A stretch of 64,000 nt of DNA from Heterotrichella gracilis. Its lineage: Eukaryota; Sar; Xanthophyceae; Tribonematales; Xanthonemataceae. The notes under the pieces are model-generated. The model did no database searches. It was not told the DNA's origin and saw nothing but the letters and a program-made list of their open reading frames with translations. The translations under genes were made by a program, and so were the position numbers. How positions within the stretch are numbered: position 1 is the stretch's first letter; each line of letters starts with the position of its first letter. Location: contig JAULBX010026718.1 in assembly GCA_032358255.1 (NCBI GenBank), positions 1 to 64,000 on the forward strand, written 5' to 3'. Positions 13,479 through 23,471 of the stretch are shown piece after piece.

Positions 13479-16400
13479 TCATGCGGGCGCCTTGATGGTG
13501 ACAGGTGTCGACCACACGATGCGCTCCTGCGACTTGTGCTGGCTGGCGCCTGTCCACCCCAGCTGCGTGACTGTGTACATGACTGTGAACTCAAATCGCA
13601 GCACCCAGCGCACCCGCACCAGGCTGCAGTTGAAGGCCATGGGCCCAGCGGTGGGCACGGTGAAGATGTAGTGCATGAGCTCCGTGTCCGGAGTGAGCTC
13701 GTGGTGCTCCTGGTACATCTGCAGGGGGCGAGGGGGAGCGTGTTCACATAAATCACTGGCACAAATATTTTTGATGCACCTTCATACGTTGCGTAAGTGC
13801 GCAGCTTGGGATCAAGGACCGAGCGCAAACAATGCATTGGGCTTTGCCAATGCCAGACAACTGGCCCTTAGCCCACTGCGCAGTGGCAACAATGCAGTGC
13901 GCCTGTCCTCTGCAATGTTTGCAGCTAGTTGCTGTGCAGGATGGGTGATGGCCTTGCAGCATGCTGCCTTGAGGCTCACCTTGCGTATGGCATTCTGCCT
14001 GCCAGGTATCCGGAACTTCTCCACCACAGTCTCCTCCGTCTCCAACAACACAAGCACCTGCAGCGATGAAGGCATCGATGACGTCAAGCGGGGCAACGCC
14101 AGGAGAGAATGAAGGAAACGTGCAACGGCATATCTCATGGGTGCGCAGGCGCACGACAGGGCAGCATCGAGGCTACGACCCACTACCCAATGCATGCAAT
14201 ATACATTGTTTGGCGTGCAGGAGGCCACTAAACACACGAGGTTGAATAGTTATAGGAAGATCCCTGTTGTAGCGTTTGTGCGCACCTCTACACATTTCGG
14301 TGCCTTGTCGTCCCGTGCCAGTGATTGCCGCGCCAATCGGAAGTCTATGGTGCCTGCCACCATTGAGCCAGGTACAAAGGCCCCTTCCATGGGTGGGTGC
14401 ACGGACACAACAGCCAGCGGCTGATCTCCCATCCTGCAACGATAAAAGCATTCTTTTCTGACACAATGGAATGGAATGATCTATTGATGTTATTTCATTA
14501 TTGATAAAATTGTACTGGAATCTGATACTTATGCAGGTATATCATAAAATCAATTTGATCGATCAACTTATCAAATGCAATGTGAGTACAATCTTGACTG
14601 TGCTTATCACATGCATGTGCCCCCTTTTTGAACCCCTTTGCCCCTCTCCATAGTGCATCTCACTGTGCCCGCCCACAGCCCTAGGCACCATGCTTCCAGG
14701 CAAATCAAGAGCAATCACAATGACCTCTTTAGGGCTATCTACACCCTAAACCCTAAACCTGTCCAGACTCTGCACCGCGCACCTCAGGTTGTACACCTTG
14801 ATGTTGGACTCCTCGCTGGTGAAGGAGGGCGTGAGGAAGCGCTCGCGTGGCGTGTAGGCGCTCCGAACAGACGTGCTGGGCGCCTGCGACCGACCATCGT
14901 CCCCATCCTCAGTCCCGTCCTCCAGGGCATCAAACCCCTCCCCGCTCCAGCTCTCGGATGAGCGGTGGGCGCTGTTGCGCGTGGGGAGCGAGAGGCGCAG
15001 GTGGTGGGGAGGGAAGCTGGTGGGGGTGCCGGGCTCGTTGGGCTGCGAGTTGGTTGGCCGCCGAGGGACCTGGGGGCTGGGCATTGCGACCTCGGTGCTG
15101 TCCGCTGCCTGCATACAGCACGGCGCACATGTGGGCTTGGCATGCATCATCATTATTCTGATATTGATTATTATTATTATCATTATACATTATTACTTTT
15201 CATTATTGTTATCATTTTGTTTGCTATGTAGGTGCGCTATGGCATGCAAGGTCCGGGTGTGGGGCTACAACGATTGGTGTTTGGTGGCCATCCCCATGGG
15301 CGCATGCACTTTCTATGCAATTGTTGAAGAGCCCCCCAGCCATGCGCACACATGGGACATCACACATCACATATGGCGGGCTGGATTGGATGTATGGACA
15401 TGATATGCTGCGGAACGCCTTACTAGCACCATATGGGTTCATAACCATATATGTCAGCACCATATGGTGATCCGATGTCATCCATTCCACCTAGCTTGTA
15501 ACTACGTTTACATGCGTGCTCACATTTAGATGCATCCACCGACAGTGGCCAATCGCCATGCACCCCAGTATTCAAATGCCCGCCCCATACAAACCCATGC
15601 ACTCCTGCCCTTCACGCACCAAGTGCCTGCCCCATGAACCCCCCCATCAACACGCACCAGCACCATGACCTTGATGTCCTCCACCTTGGTGCCAAGCTTG
15701 TAGTTCACGGTGGGAACCTCAGCCTCGTGGACATGGCCAAGTTGGGGGCCGGACATGTGCGCACCGGGAGACCGATCCCACGCCTCAACCTGCACAGCAG
15801 ACACCCTCATACACCCTCAAGGAAAAAAGAAGAAAAAAAGAAGGAAAAAACCTGCACAGCAGACAGCATGCTCGCTGGCAGTGTGGCAGCAACAGTGCAG
15901 TAGTGGGTGCCCGACGCAGTCCTTGCCGTTGAATGTTACGAGTCAATTGCCGCTACCGGGGAAGGATGCAAGAGCAATTCTCGCTTGGTATGCATGCATC
16001 CTAACGGCTTGCAACCACAATGCAGGTGCACCACCACGAGCATGAAGTGCTGCAGATGCATTAGCGATGCCAATGCCCAGCCGCCACTTGTAACAAGCCC
16101 ACAACTGCCATAACAACACAACCATTGGGCTGCTATAGATGTGTGTTTCTGCCAGTTGCCCACCTTGACAGGCCAAACCACAAAGGGTGTGCGCATCTTC
16201 CGCTGCTGGATACCCACTGCTGTGGGCACGACTGTGTAAGACCCTGGCCGCCTCGGCTGGAAGCATGCTGTCAGTACACTGCCCTGCTCAGCAAGCCCCA
16301 GGGGCTCTTGACCGGCTGCCCCGTTGGCTCCAGCGCTGAACAGGGACCCGTTGCTGGGGACCCTCGAGGGCGCTGACGAGGATGGTTCTGACTGGTTTTC

Positions 16401-17185
16401 TCGCAGCGTCAGGGGCGCCAGGGACAGTGGCCGGATGTAGTACGTGACCATGGTTTCGATGAAGTAGGCGTAGCGTGCAGCCGTGCCGCTGAAAGTGGGC
16501 GGCAACTGGTCAGGCAACCGCACCCTGCAGTAGGGTCAACGGAAATTAGACCCACAACCTGATATGCATGCACTGTGCACTATGCCAAATTTGCTGTTGC
16601 GTTGCATATATATGCTCCTGTATCCTGTGGCTACGGAAAACATTATGCAAGTGCTGTGCCCGCCAAGCATTGCAGCCATCACCTGACTTCATACTGCTTG
16701 GACTGGCCTGGAGTGAGCACCACGGATGAGAGGATTTTACTGTGATGTGCACGGAAGATTTGGCGGATAAGTTTCCGACCATCTTTGCGCAAGACTGGCT
16801 GCCCTTCTCCATACGAAGTTGACACCCAAGCCGGATCCACACGCTCAACACCCCAGCACTCGATGGTTATGCCCACGAGATCAGCAACAGTGGCGTTCCC
16901 AGATTGGTTGAAAACCTGCAGGAACCAGAGGCAACCGGTAAACCGCAAGACGAATGCAAGCGGTGCTGGGAGTGGGTTGTAAGGACTGAACAAAAACAGG
17001 CAACCAGTGCAAGCTGTGGGCGATGCATGAGACATGCAAGACGGTTCACAGGGAACATAGAAACACCTGCAACGCTACATGCACACAGCTTCACGCCATT
17101 TGAGTACCCCTACCTGCACAGTGGCCGAGAAGATATCTCCAGAGCGATAGAACGGCCTGGCTGGTGTCACTTTCAGGACTACCAT
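13479..17185 (-). CDS. RGP1: RGP1 homologue, subunit of the RIC1-RGP1 Rab6/Ypt6 guanine-nucleotide exchange factor
   Basis: With RIC1, this family activates Rab6/Ypt6 on Golgi membranes for endosome-to-Golgi retrograde traffic. Exons (minus): 17185-17114, 16915-16683, 16524-16164, 15789-15658, 15108-14783, 14433-14286, 14057-13980, 13718-13479; 529 residues. The N-terminus MVVLKVTPARPFYRSGDIFS matches the arrestin-like first strands of RGP1. Then come KILSSVVLTPGQSKQYEVR (human: KILFCDLRLDPGESKSY) and LPPTFSGTAARYAYFIETMV (human: GPPSFRGQSVKYVYKLTIG). A Ser/Pro/Glu-rich low-complexity insert of about 100 residues (exon 5) makes it longer than the human protein (about 390). The start is the first ATG after an upstream in-frame TGA. 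The alignment to the human protein is from memory. Confidence 0.88.
15160..15226. repeat. ATT/ATC-rich microsatellite in RGP1 intron 4
   Basis: An imperfect run of ATT and ATC trinucleotides on the plus strand, upstream of exon 5 in the gene's orientation. It lies entirely within an intron. Confidence 0.7.
15787..15865. repeat. 17-bp direct duplication of the RGP1 exon 4 acceptor flanking a purine tract
   Basis: The 17 bases at 15787-15803 (AACCTGCACAGCAGACA), which include the acceptor of RGP1 exon 4 on the minus strand, recur exactly at 15849-15865. Between them is a polypurine run of A and G (about 15820-15850). The outer copy still looks like an acceptor on the minus strand (GTGCAG followed by GTT). 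Confidence 0.85.
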
Positions 17186-17269
17186 TCCACCCACTTTAAG
17201 CAAGCTGTTGGGTACGCCTTTTATGCCAGCAACACTATTCCTACCACACTTGAGGAACCATTCGTATAA

Positions 17270-17818
17270 TTTGAGGTCACATCCGCGCCCAAATCAGCAG
17301 AATATCGAGGGCCTGTGCCCGATGAGGTGTGGCGATGGTGGGTGGGACATGGGTGACTCAGTCATGCATATACACTATCGCCACGGCGCGCCACTTTCAC
17401 TCACTTCAGGCAGTCATGCAAAAGGAGAGAGATCCTCGCTTGTATGCATATGTTGCTAGAGTGTAGTTGTCTTGGGGAGAACGTTGACGTTGATGTCAAC
17501 ATAGTTACAGTAAACGGAGGTGTGATATGAAACGATCCCGGGGAAGTCAGGCCTGAAAATATTCCAGTTGATTTTGGTCCAAGTTGAAAGAAAGAAAGAA
17601 AGAAACAGAACGCCCCCACACACGGCGGCAAACCACAACCAGCAATGACAGTAAACGCAGCTTGCACTCTGTTCATGTCACACCTCCCTTGACAGGCTCA
17701 TGACAACCCGGCAAAGTGGCAGGCTCAGGTTGACAAGGAGAGTACCAAGGAGTTTGCATGGCTTGCCAAGGGTCTCCAGCTCCAGAAAAGAAAGGAAAAG
17801 AAACGCCAAAGGCGTTAA
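17270..17818 (+). CDS. Tentative small basic protein (3' exons only)
   Basis: Not recognised. Three plus-strand exons in compatible phase 0 read coherently: about 17270-17341 (ends GPVPDEVWRWW), 17410-17460 (AVMQKERDPRLYAYVAR) and 17696-17818 (begins AHDNPAKWQAQVDKE, ends KRKEKKRQRR, stop TAA). The joined stretch is charged, Trp-rich and ends in a strongly basic tail. This composition resembles a small mitochondrial-ribosomal or nucleolar protein, but no family is assigned. A stop lies just upstream of the first piece in this frame, so a 5' exon is missing; it would lie close to, or overlap, the divergent RGP1 start at 17185. The first intron would be only 68 bases, shorter than its neighbours. 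The 56-bp repeat lies in the second intron. Confidence 0.35.
17592..17647. repeat. 56-bp direct repeat, copy 2
   Basis: Exact second copy of the segment at 12834-12889, preceded by a longer (GAAA)n run. It lies between the second and third exons of the tentative small gene. Confidence 0.9.
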
Positions 17819-18139
17819 TGAGGCACCATGGCGCTACGCGTACTGTAGCCCCCCAGTCAATTTAACCAGTCCCTTGGAAAGGAGAATGCAGTGGTAAAAG
17901 GAGTGGTGGCCCCGGAGGAGACAGTGGGGCGCATACTGCTGATAGTGAGCAAAAGCAAGTACAGAACGCAGTCCCTCAGGATCCCAGCCCATAACAGCTA
18001 GTGTGATACGTTCAAGGCGGGCGAGGCAAACAAATTATAGCAACGCAGCTCGTTCCAGCGCCATCAATGGAATGTGACCGCCACCTATGACAAGTGAGCA
18101 CCGCCAATGGCATGTGACCGCCATGTTATTCCATGCTAC
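17819..18139. other. Spacer upstream of the RTF2 3' end, with a short tandem duplication
   Basis: No gene seen. It contains two near-identical 19-20 base units (CAATGGAATGTGACCGCCA near 18064 and CAATGGCATGTGACCGCCA near 18104) about 40 bases apart. Confidence 0.55.
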
Positions 18140-19573
18140 TCAACCCTTCATCCCCCGGGAGGACACATTTCTGCACGCGAACGTCTCCTTCACTGGCTTC
18201 TGATTCGAAGTGAACAGCGACCCGTACACTTCTGCTGACGCAAAAGCTGGCAGCTGTGCTGTTGCCTTGTACTTCTTGCCACCACCACCTTCAGCTGCTT
18301 CTGCAACGTCCTTCCGCTTGGTCTGCCCTTCCACAGCTGGCACAACATCCACCGCTTTGTCCTGCAAATTCAAAATGGTAATATTATTAGTAACATTCAA
18401 CAACTGGAAACAAAGGAGCGCGCATGAGAGCAAGGAGATAGTGTGCACCATAGCCTCAGTCACGCTGCAAGGCAACGTGTAGGGTTTAGGGGTTAGAATT
18501 ACCTTCTTCTTCTTTTTCAGCTTGGCCTGGGCTCTGCTCTGCAGCATGCGGTCCCTCTGCTGCTCAAACTCCTCGCCAGTAGGGTTGATGAGGTAGACAT
18601 CCTCCGGCTGCCACTTCCCCCCCAAAAGCTCCTCAACAACGGTCGGGAGCTGTTTCAGCGCCTTGACACTCACAACAAGACCGCTGCTCTTGAACACCAC
18701 AAACTTGCTCTTCCCGTTAAACTCCTGCCCTGTCACTGGGCACACAAAAGCTGCTGTTGACTGTGACTTCTCCTTGCTGGGGTTTGGCTCCAACTTGAGG
18801 TCGATCAGGTGCTTGAGGCTGGAGATGTGGGACATGGGGGCTGGGAGTGACTTGCTGATCAACCCTTGTATGATGGTGTCTTTGTTGAACAGGTTGCCGA
18901 GCTCATCTGCGACGCATGGTGGCTCCAGCGGCAACCCTGTCAAGTGGCAGCTTCCCCACTTGGCCTGCAATTCCTCTGCTGGGTTGACCTGCATACGCGG
19001 CAGAAAGGAGGGTCAAAAACAACGTTAGATGGCAGTAATTTGGTGATGGAGGGAGGTGTTTTGTCCCTTGTTGCCACGAGCACTCAGCAAAGAGAGAGGT
19101 TGCACAGGCACAGTGCTTGCCTTATCGTTCTTCTTCCCCAGGTACATCTCCAGGTAGCAGGAGCGCGACTCAGCACCGGTGGACCCCCCATCGCCTCCAC
19201 CACCACGCAGCCGGGTGACAGCGACAACAGTGTCGTTCTGTACCAACCCAGCTTCTTCCAAAGTCCAGTGCTCTTGCAGCACCCTGCTGTGTGCCATCAG
19301 GTACTGCAGCAGCAAAACACAAGTGAGAACACAGTTGCCAGCTGCCATGATAACCACCACTTGTATATTCAAGGAGATGTTATGGTTCCATTCAGCCAAG
19401 GCACTCTTCGCAAGGCAACAGTCAGCACGACAGGGCGCAATAGTTTTCTCACTCACCACATCACCGCTAGTAGTGCACTGCGGCTGCGTTTGCTCCTTCA
19501 GCTCGCCAACTGTTGTTGAGGCCTCAACTTGCAGGCACTTTAAGCCGGAAGGCGCCTTGTAGAACAGCTGCAT
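18140..19573 (-). CDS. RTF2: RTF2, replication termination factor 2 homologue with N-terminal ubiquitin-like domain
   Basis: RTF2 proteins act at stalled replication forks and, in plants, in pre-mRNA splicing. Exons (minus): 19573-19457, 19303-19121, 18988-18503, 18361-18140; 335 residues. Residues 1-74 form a ubiquitin-like fold (MQLFYKAPSG ... VTRLRGG), as in plant RTF2. The family signature LRGGGGDGGSTGAESR follows, then the RTF2-type RING-like regions (WGSCHLTGLPLEPPCV, ELGNLFNKD, FVCPVTGQEFNGK). The C-terminus matches the plant tail (VYGSLFTSNQK, ETFACR). The start is the Met beginning the ubiquitin fold; an in-frame Met 12 codons upstream would only add a non-conserved extension. Intron 2 starts with GC, see separate entry. 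It shares an 870-bp upstream spacer with the cathepsin gene. Confidence 0.92.
18989..19120 (-). other. GC-AG intron in RTF2
   Basis: Exon 2 ends AAG and the intron begins GCAAGC, the canonical GC-donor context. Splicing here gives KNDK joined to VNPAEELQAKW, which aligns without a gap to plant RTF2. The nearest alternative GT donor (9 bases downstream) would insert AST into a conserved join. Confidence 0.75.
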
Positions 19574-20443
19574 CGTGAGGAGTAGATGAAACCACAGGCG
19601 CCTTTGCAAGGTGTGAACTTGGTGGCAAGTTCAAAGGGGTTTGAGAGTTCCTTTGCCAACGAAGTGGGCACCCACAAGCAACAAAAAAAGTGGCAGTCCG
19701 CTAGAAGCATTCAACCCTTTGCGCGATAAGGCAGCAGGTGCTTGGCAACAGTGGCCTTTGTTGTGGGGAAAAGCTGTCTTCCATGTGCATGCACGGGACA
19801 CTTTTTCAAGATCCACGTGTCGCGCCCACCTTCACCCAAACTTGATGAGGACGTCGTCACGAAAACACGTTTCAGCAGCCGCCTGTTGATAAGTGGGACC
19901 TCGAGACGTTGGTGTTCAGTGCATCCTTGTCTAAACTTGCATTTGTTCAAGTTCACGCTCTAAGAAGCAGCGTACGCACAGAACCCAATGCCCAAAGCAA
20001 CGTGCGGGACACCCGAGGACTGCTGCGGCAACAAGGTATGTCTTGGATGCACATATTGGTATTCATCTGTGGAACAATACGATCTGTTCGGGAAGAGGGC
20101 CTCGACGTAAGCAGTAGGTGCACTTTCCATCTCCGACATGAATGGTTGCATCTCCGACAGCTCTGACTGCCCTCCTGTCCTGTCAAAACTCGAGCTTACC
20201 CAGTGGCTGGTGACTTACGCCGTGTCGAAACGGGGGTCTCGTTTGGCGGATATTTCCTGGGAAACATTAGCTACACCTGGCTCGCGTGTATATGCATGCA
20301 AATTGGTGGCGCATCAATGTTTGCATGAATAGCAAAGTGTGACGTCAACCAACCCAGATCAACAAGTATTTTGCGTGTATTTGGCAACTTATTTTTTGTC
20401 TTGCGCGCAGGTCGTTATCCGCGGCCATAGCAACCTGTTCAGG
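19574..20443. promoter_or_regulatory. Shared upstream region of RTF2 and the cathepsin X-like gene
   Basis: 870 bases between two divergent start codons. It should contain both promoters and 5' UTRs. No TATA box or other specific element could be assigned and no exon is supported. Confidence 0.5.
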
Positions 20444-22159
20444 ATGGCGTGGCTGCTGGCTTTAGTGGCTCTGTGTGCAGTTTGCACCCTGGTGGACGCA
20501 GGTGGGTTCGACTAGCCTTGCGCACCCTCTGTAGGGCTATTAGTATGCACCTTGGGGCACTGGTGTCTGGCACGTGGAGCAGCCTGTGCATGCATGTGCC
20601 ATGCCGATTATAAACCCTAAACCCTAGCCGTAAATTGGATACACCCGGGCCACTTACCCACTGGCCCACCATCCACCACACCCAGACGCGCGCCCTCTTA
20701 CGGTACTCCCAAATGACCCCACCACTCAACGCACTCCTACACCCACACCCCTACCCACACACGCAGGCTGCTACCGCAATGGCCACAAGCGGCCAGTCTA
20801 TGCAGACGAAGACCCCATTTTGTACCACAACCACGACCCCCTACCCACCCTCAGCAAGCACAATTTGCCCAAGCGCTTCAACTGGTGCGACCTGGATGGC
20901 AAGAACCTGTGCGCCCCCAGCTGGAACCAGCACATCCCTCAATACTGCGGCAGCTGCTGGCTCCACGGCACCCTGTCAGCCATCCAGGACCGCATCAAGA
21001 TCCAAAAGGGCGGTGTAGGTAAGCGCTGCGAGTGGGGCTAATTTCAACACTGCCTTGACGCTAGTTGCATGTGCTGATTGCATGGGTTTGCATGGTCTTA
21101 TGGTACATTTGATGATGCGATTGTTTGCAATGACTGTGCAGGTGAAGACGTCATGCTAGGCCGGCAGACCCTGTTGAACTGCGCCCCTTTCCACGGATAC
21201 AGCGCTGGCTGTGATGGCGGTGACCCAATTGACGTGTTCCGGTGAGGCAGCAATAAAAAACTTGCACTACTGCAGCACCCGTGTATCCGCATGCGTTGCA
21301 TTGACATTGTGAGCTGAGAAATTCACGCTGTGCAGGTACATGAAGGATTTTGGCCTTCCCGACGAGTCATGCATGCCCTACAACGCCTCAGACCACACCA
21401 AGTACAAGGACTTGAACGTGACGGAGTGCCCTGAGTATGCCAAGTGCATGAACTGCATGCCCATCAACGACGTCGACACCTGCTGGAACGTCCCCACGCC
21501 CATCCTCTACTCCCTGAAGAGCTATGGGAAGCTTCCCAAGGGGGAGGAAGCCATGATGACTGAGATCCACAAGCGGGGACCGATCACCTGCGGGATCGCC
21601 TGCCCTTCAGACTTTGTCTACCAGTACCGCGGTGGCATCTACATTGACCCCCGAAAGGACGAGGATGTCGACCATGATGTGGAGGTTGTAGGTACGTGGT
21701 GACATTTATTGATTAGATAGTTAGTCACATGCATTCCAGCAATACAGCCAGTCTTGCACAAGCGGCGTCAAGCAAGTTCTTTCCTGGCACTGTTCTGTCA
21801 ATTGTTTGGCTGCATGTAAATCTTGTTTTGAATGCCAAGTTCATTGTACCCGCTTTGCCAGAAGTGAAGGTTTTGTTGCCAATACTGTGTATACTACTGC
21901 AGGCTGGGGCGAAGAGGATGGGGTGAAGTTCTGGAACGTGCGCAACTCGTGGGGCACCTACTGGGGCGAGCTGGGCTTCTTCCGTGTGGAGCGCGGCGTG
22001 AATGCGCTGCAGATTGAGGCTGGCGACTGCTGGTACGGTATCCCAGACTACAAGATGGAGTCGAAGGTGCTGGAGGGCAAGCTGCAGGGTTCCATGTACG
22101 GGCTGATCGATCCAAAGAATGCTTCAGACCTCGTGCCGCTGGCGGTTGCCACAAACTGA
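20444..22159 (+). CDS. CTSZ: Cathepsin X/Z-like papain-family cysteine protease, secreted or lysosomal/vacuolar
   Basis: Peptidase C1A, cathepsin X type: in the family a carboxypeptidase acting in acidic compartments. Exons: 20444-20501, 20767-21018, 21142-21241, 21336-21691, 21903-22159; 340 residues. Residues 1-19 (MAWLLALVALCAVCTLVDA) are a signal peptide. A short propeptide starts GCYRNGHKRP, retaining the Cys of the cathepsin X propeptide. The active-site block NQHIPQYCGSCWLHGTLS carries the HIP insertion before the catalytic Cys that defines cathepsin X. The catalytic His is in DVDHDVEVVGWG and the Asn in VRNSWGTYWGE. Paired Cys follow the family (CDGGD, CMNC, ITCGI). The C-terminus is longer than human cathepsin X by about 40 residues. 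Assignment to the X/Z subfamily is strong; the gene symbol is by homology. Confidence 0.93.
21711..21790 (-). repeat. Dispersed ~80-bp repeat, copy B (in cathepsin intron 4)
   Basis: The reverse complement begins TGCCAGGAAAGA, continues GTGCAAGACTGGCTGTATTG and ends CTGGAATGCATGTGACTAAC. It is clearly related along its length to window positions 1-78 and, over its second half, to 63715-63790. This suggests a short interspersed element of unknown class. Confidence 0.7.
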
Positions 22160-23471
22160 TGTCTCATAGTCATTAATGGCTTTTGTGTGTTCGGGGGGAG
22201 GCATGGGGGGGGATCTCGTCAGCTGAGTGTGCATTTATGACTTGCCATTGTTGGTTGCTGGATGTGATGTTTGGTAATTACCTATCAGCAAGATTGGATT
22301 ATATATCACAGTCATTTCTGAGTCAGGACAAGCATGGGATTGAATGCCCTGAGTGCTTGATCAACGTGATGGCAATTGTTTCGTGGGTTCATCAACAATT
22401 TTGCAGCTGGATATCCCCAGTTTTTCAGGATTGCACACCAATGTGCACCGTTGGCAGCAGTTGTTATCTGAAAATGGTTGCTGTTTTGCTTGGCAGCAGT
22501 ACTGACCTTGAGTTGGAATTGACATCAGGCTGGTCCTGGACAATATAGGTCTAGATGCGTGTGCAGCCTGAGGTTGGAAAGTTGCAGTGGTAGTCTGAAA
22601 TTTCGCGGATAATACTGGATAATAACAATTCTCTGAAAATTTTGCATTTAATGGGGGTTGCCATGCCATGCCGTGCCGGGCATCAGCGTGCTCAAGAGGG
22701 CAGCCTCCAATCCAGTAACGTTAGGTGGTATGCCATGACCCCGCCAATAAAGCCATGCCTGTCATTCATCATTAGCCGCAATCACTGATCTTGACATCCT
22801 TAAGGAGAGTGCGTGTAACCAGACTGGCCGGGTATAATACTTACTTGGCTCAAAAAAATATTATCATAAATGATAAAACGCTGGCCTGCCGCCGCGCGGC
22901 TCAATTAGTCTAAGAAAGGCATGGTCACTCAATCAGTCGACACCATAATGCGGGGAAGTGCACGTGTACCGCCACGCGCTACCAAATGTTGTATACATAC
23001 ACAGGTGTCAGGATGGCCGTTCGATCTATAGCTTCAAATTCATTCAGGAAAGCAAATGGCAAATAATGTGGCCACACTCAATGAGATGTAAGGCCCAAAC
23101 TTGTGAAGATGCTGGGGCAATGCACAAGCTCAAAATAATTTATCAGTAGAACAGAAATAGGTGGGGCCTACGCAGCTCCATACGGTACTAAGCCCCCTGT
23201 GTAACCCCCATGATGATCCCATTTTCGTTCAACCATGCATTGCCGCAATTGTCTCTACTCATGCATCAACTTGAGAAATACATTCAAAATGGCATAAGCA
23301 CCAGACCTGCATGGCACAAGCTGGTGCAAGGCTGACTGCTAACGCTAAACCCAGACCTTAAACCCTAAACCCTAAACCCACTGGCCCACAAGCTGGTGCA
23401 AGGCTGCTTTCCTCCCTGGCTGCACTGTTGGAATGCGCGGCTGCACTGTTGGAATGCGTGTGACTATCCAG
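22160..23471. other. Convergent spacer between cathepsin X-like gene and TRM10
   Basis: No exon supported. Near 23357-23380 there are three CCCTAAA telomere-type units. Around 23300-23465 short duplicated blocks occur: CAAGCTGGTGCAAGGCTG twice and GGCTGCACTGTTGGAATGCG twice in tandem. These resemble parts of the dispersed repeat. Confidence 0.55.
23357..23380. repeat. Interstitial telomere-type repeat (CCCTAAA)3
   Basis: CTTAAACCCTAAACCCTAAA followed by CCCA. This is the plant/trebouxiophyte telomere heptamer on the plus strand, in the spacer beside the TRM10 3' end. Confidence 0.8.
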
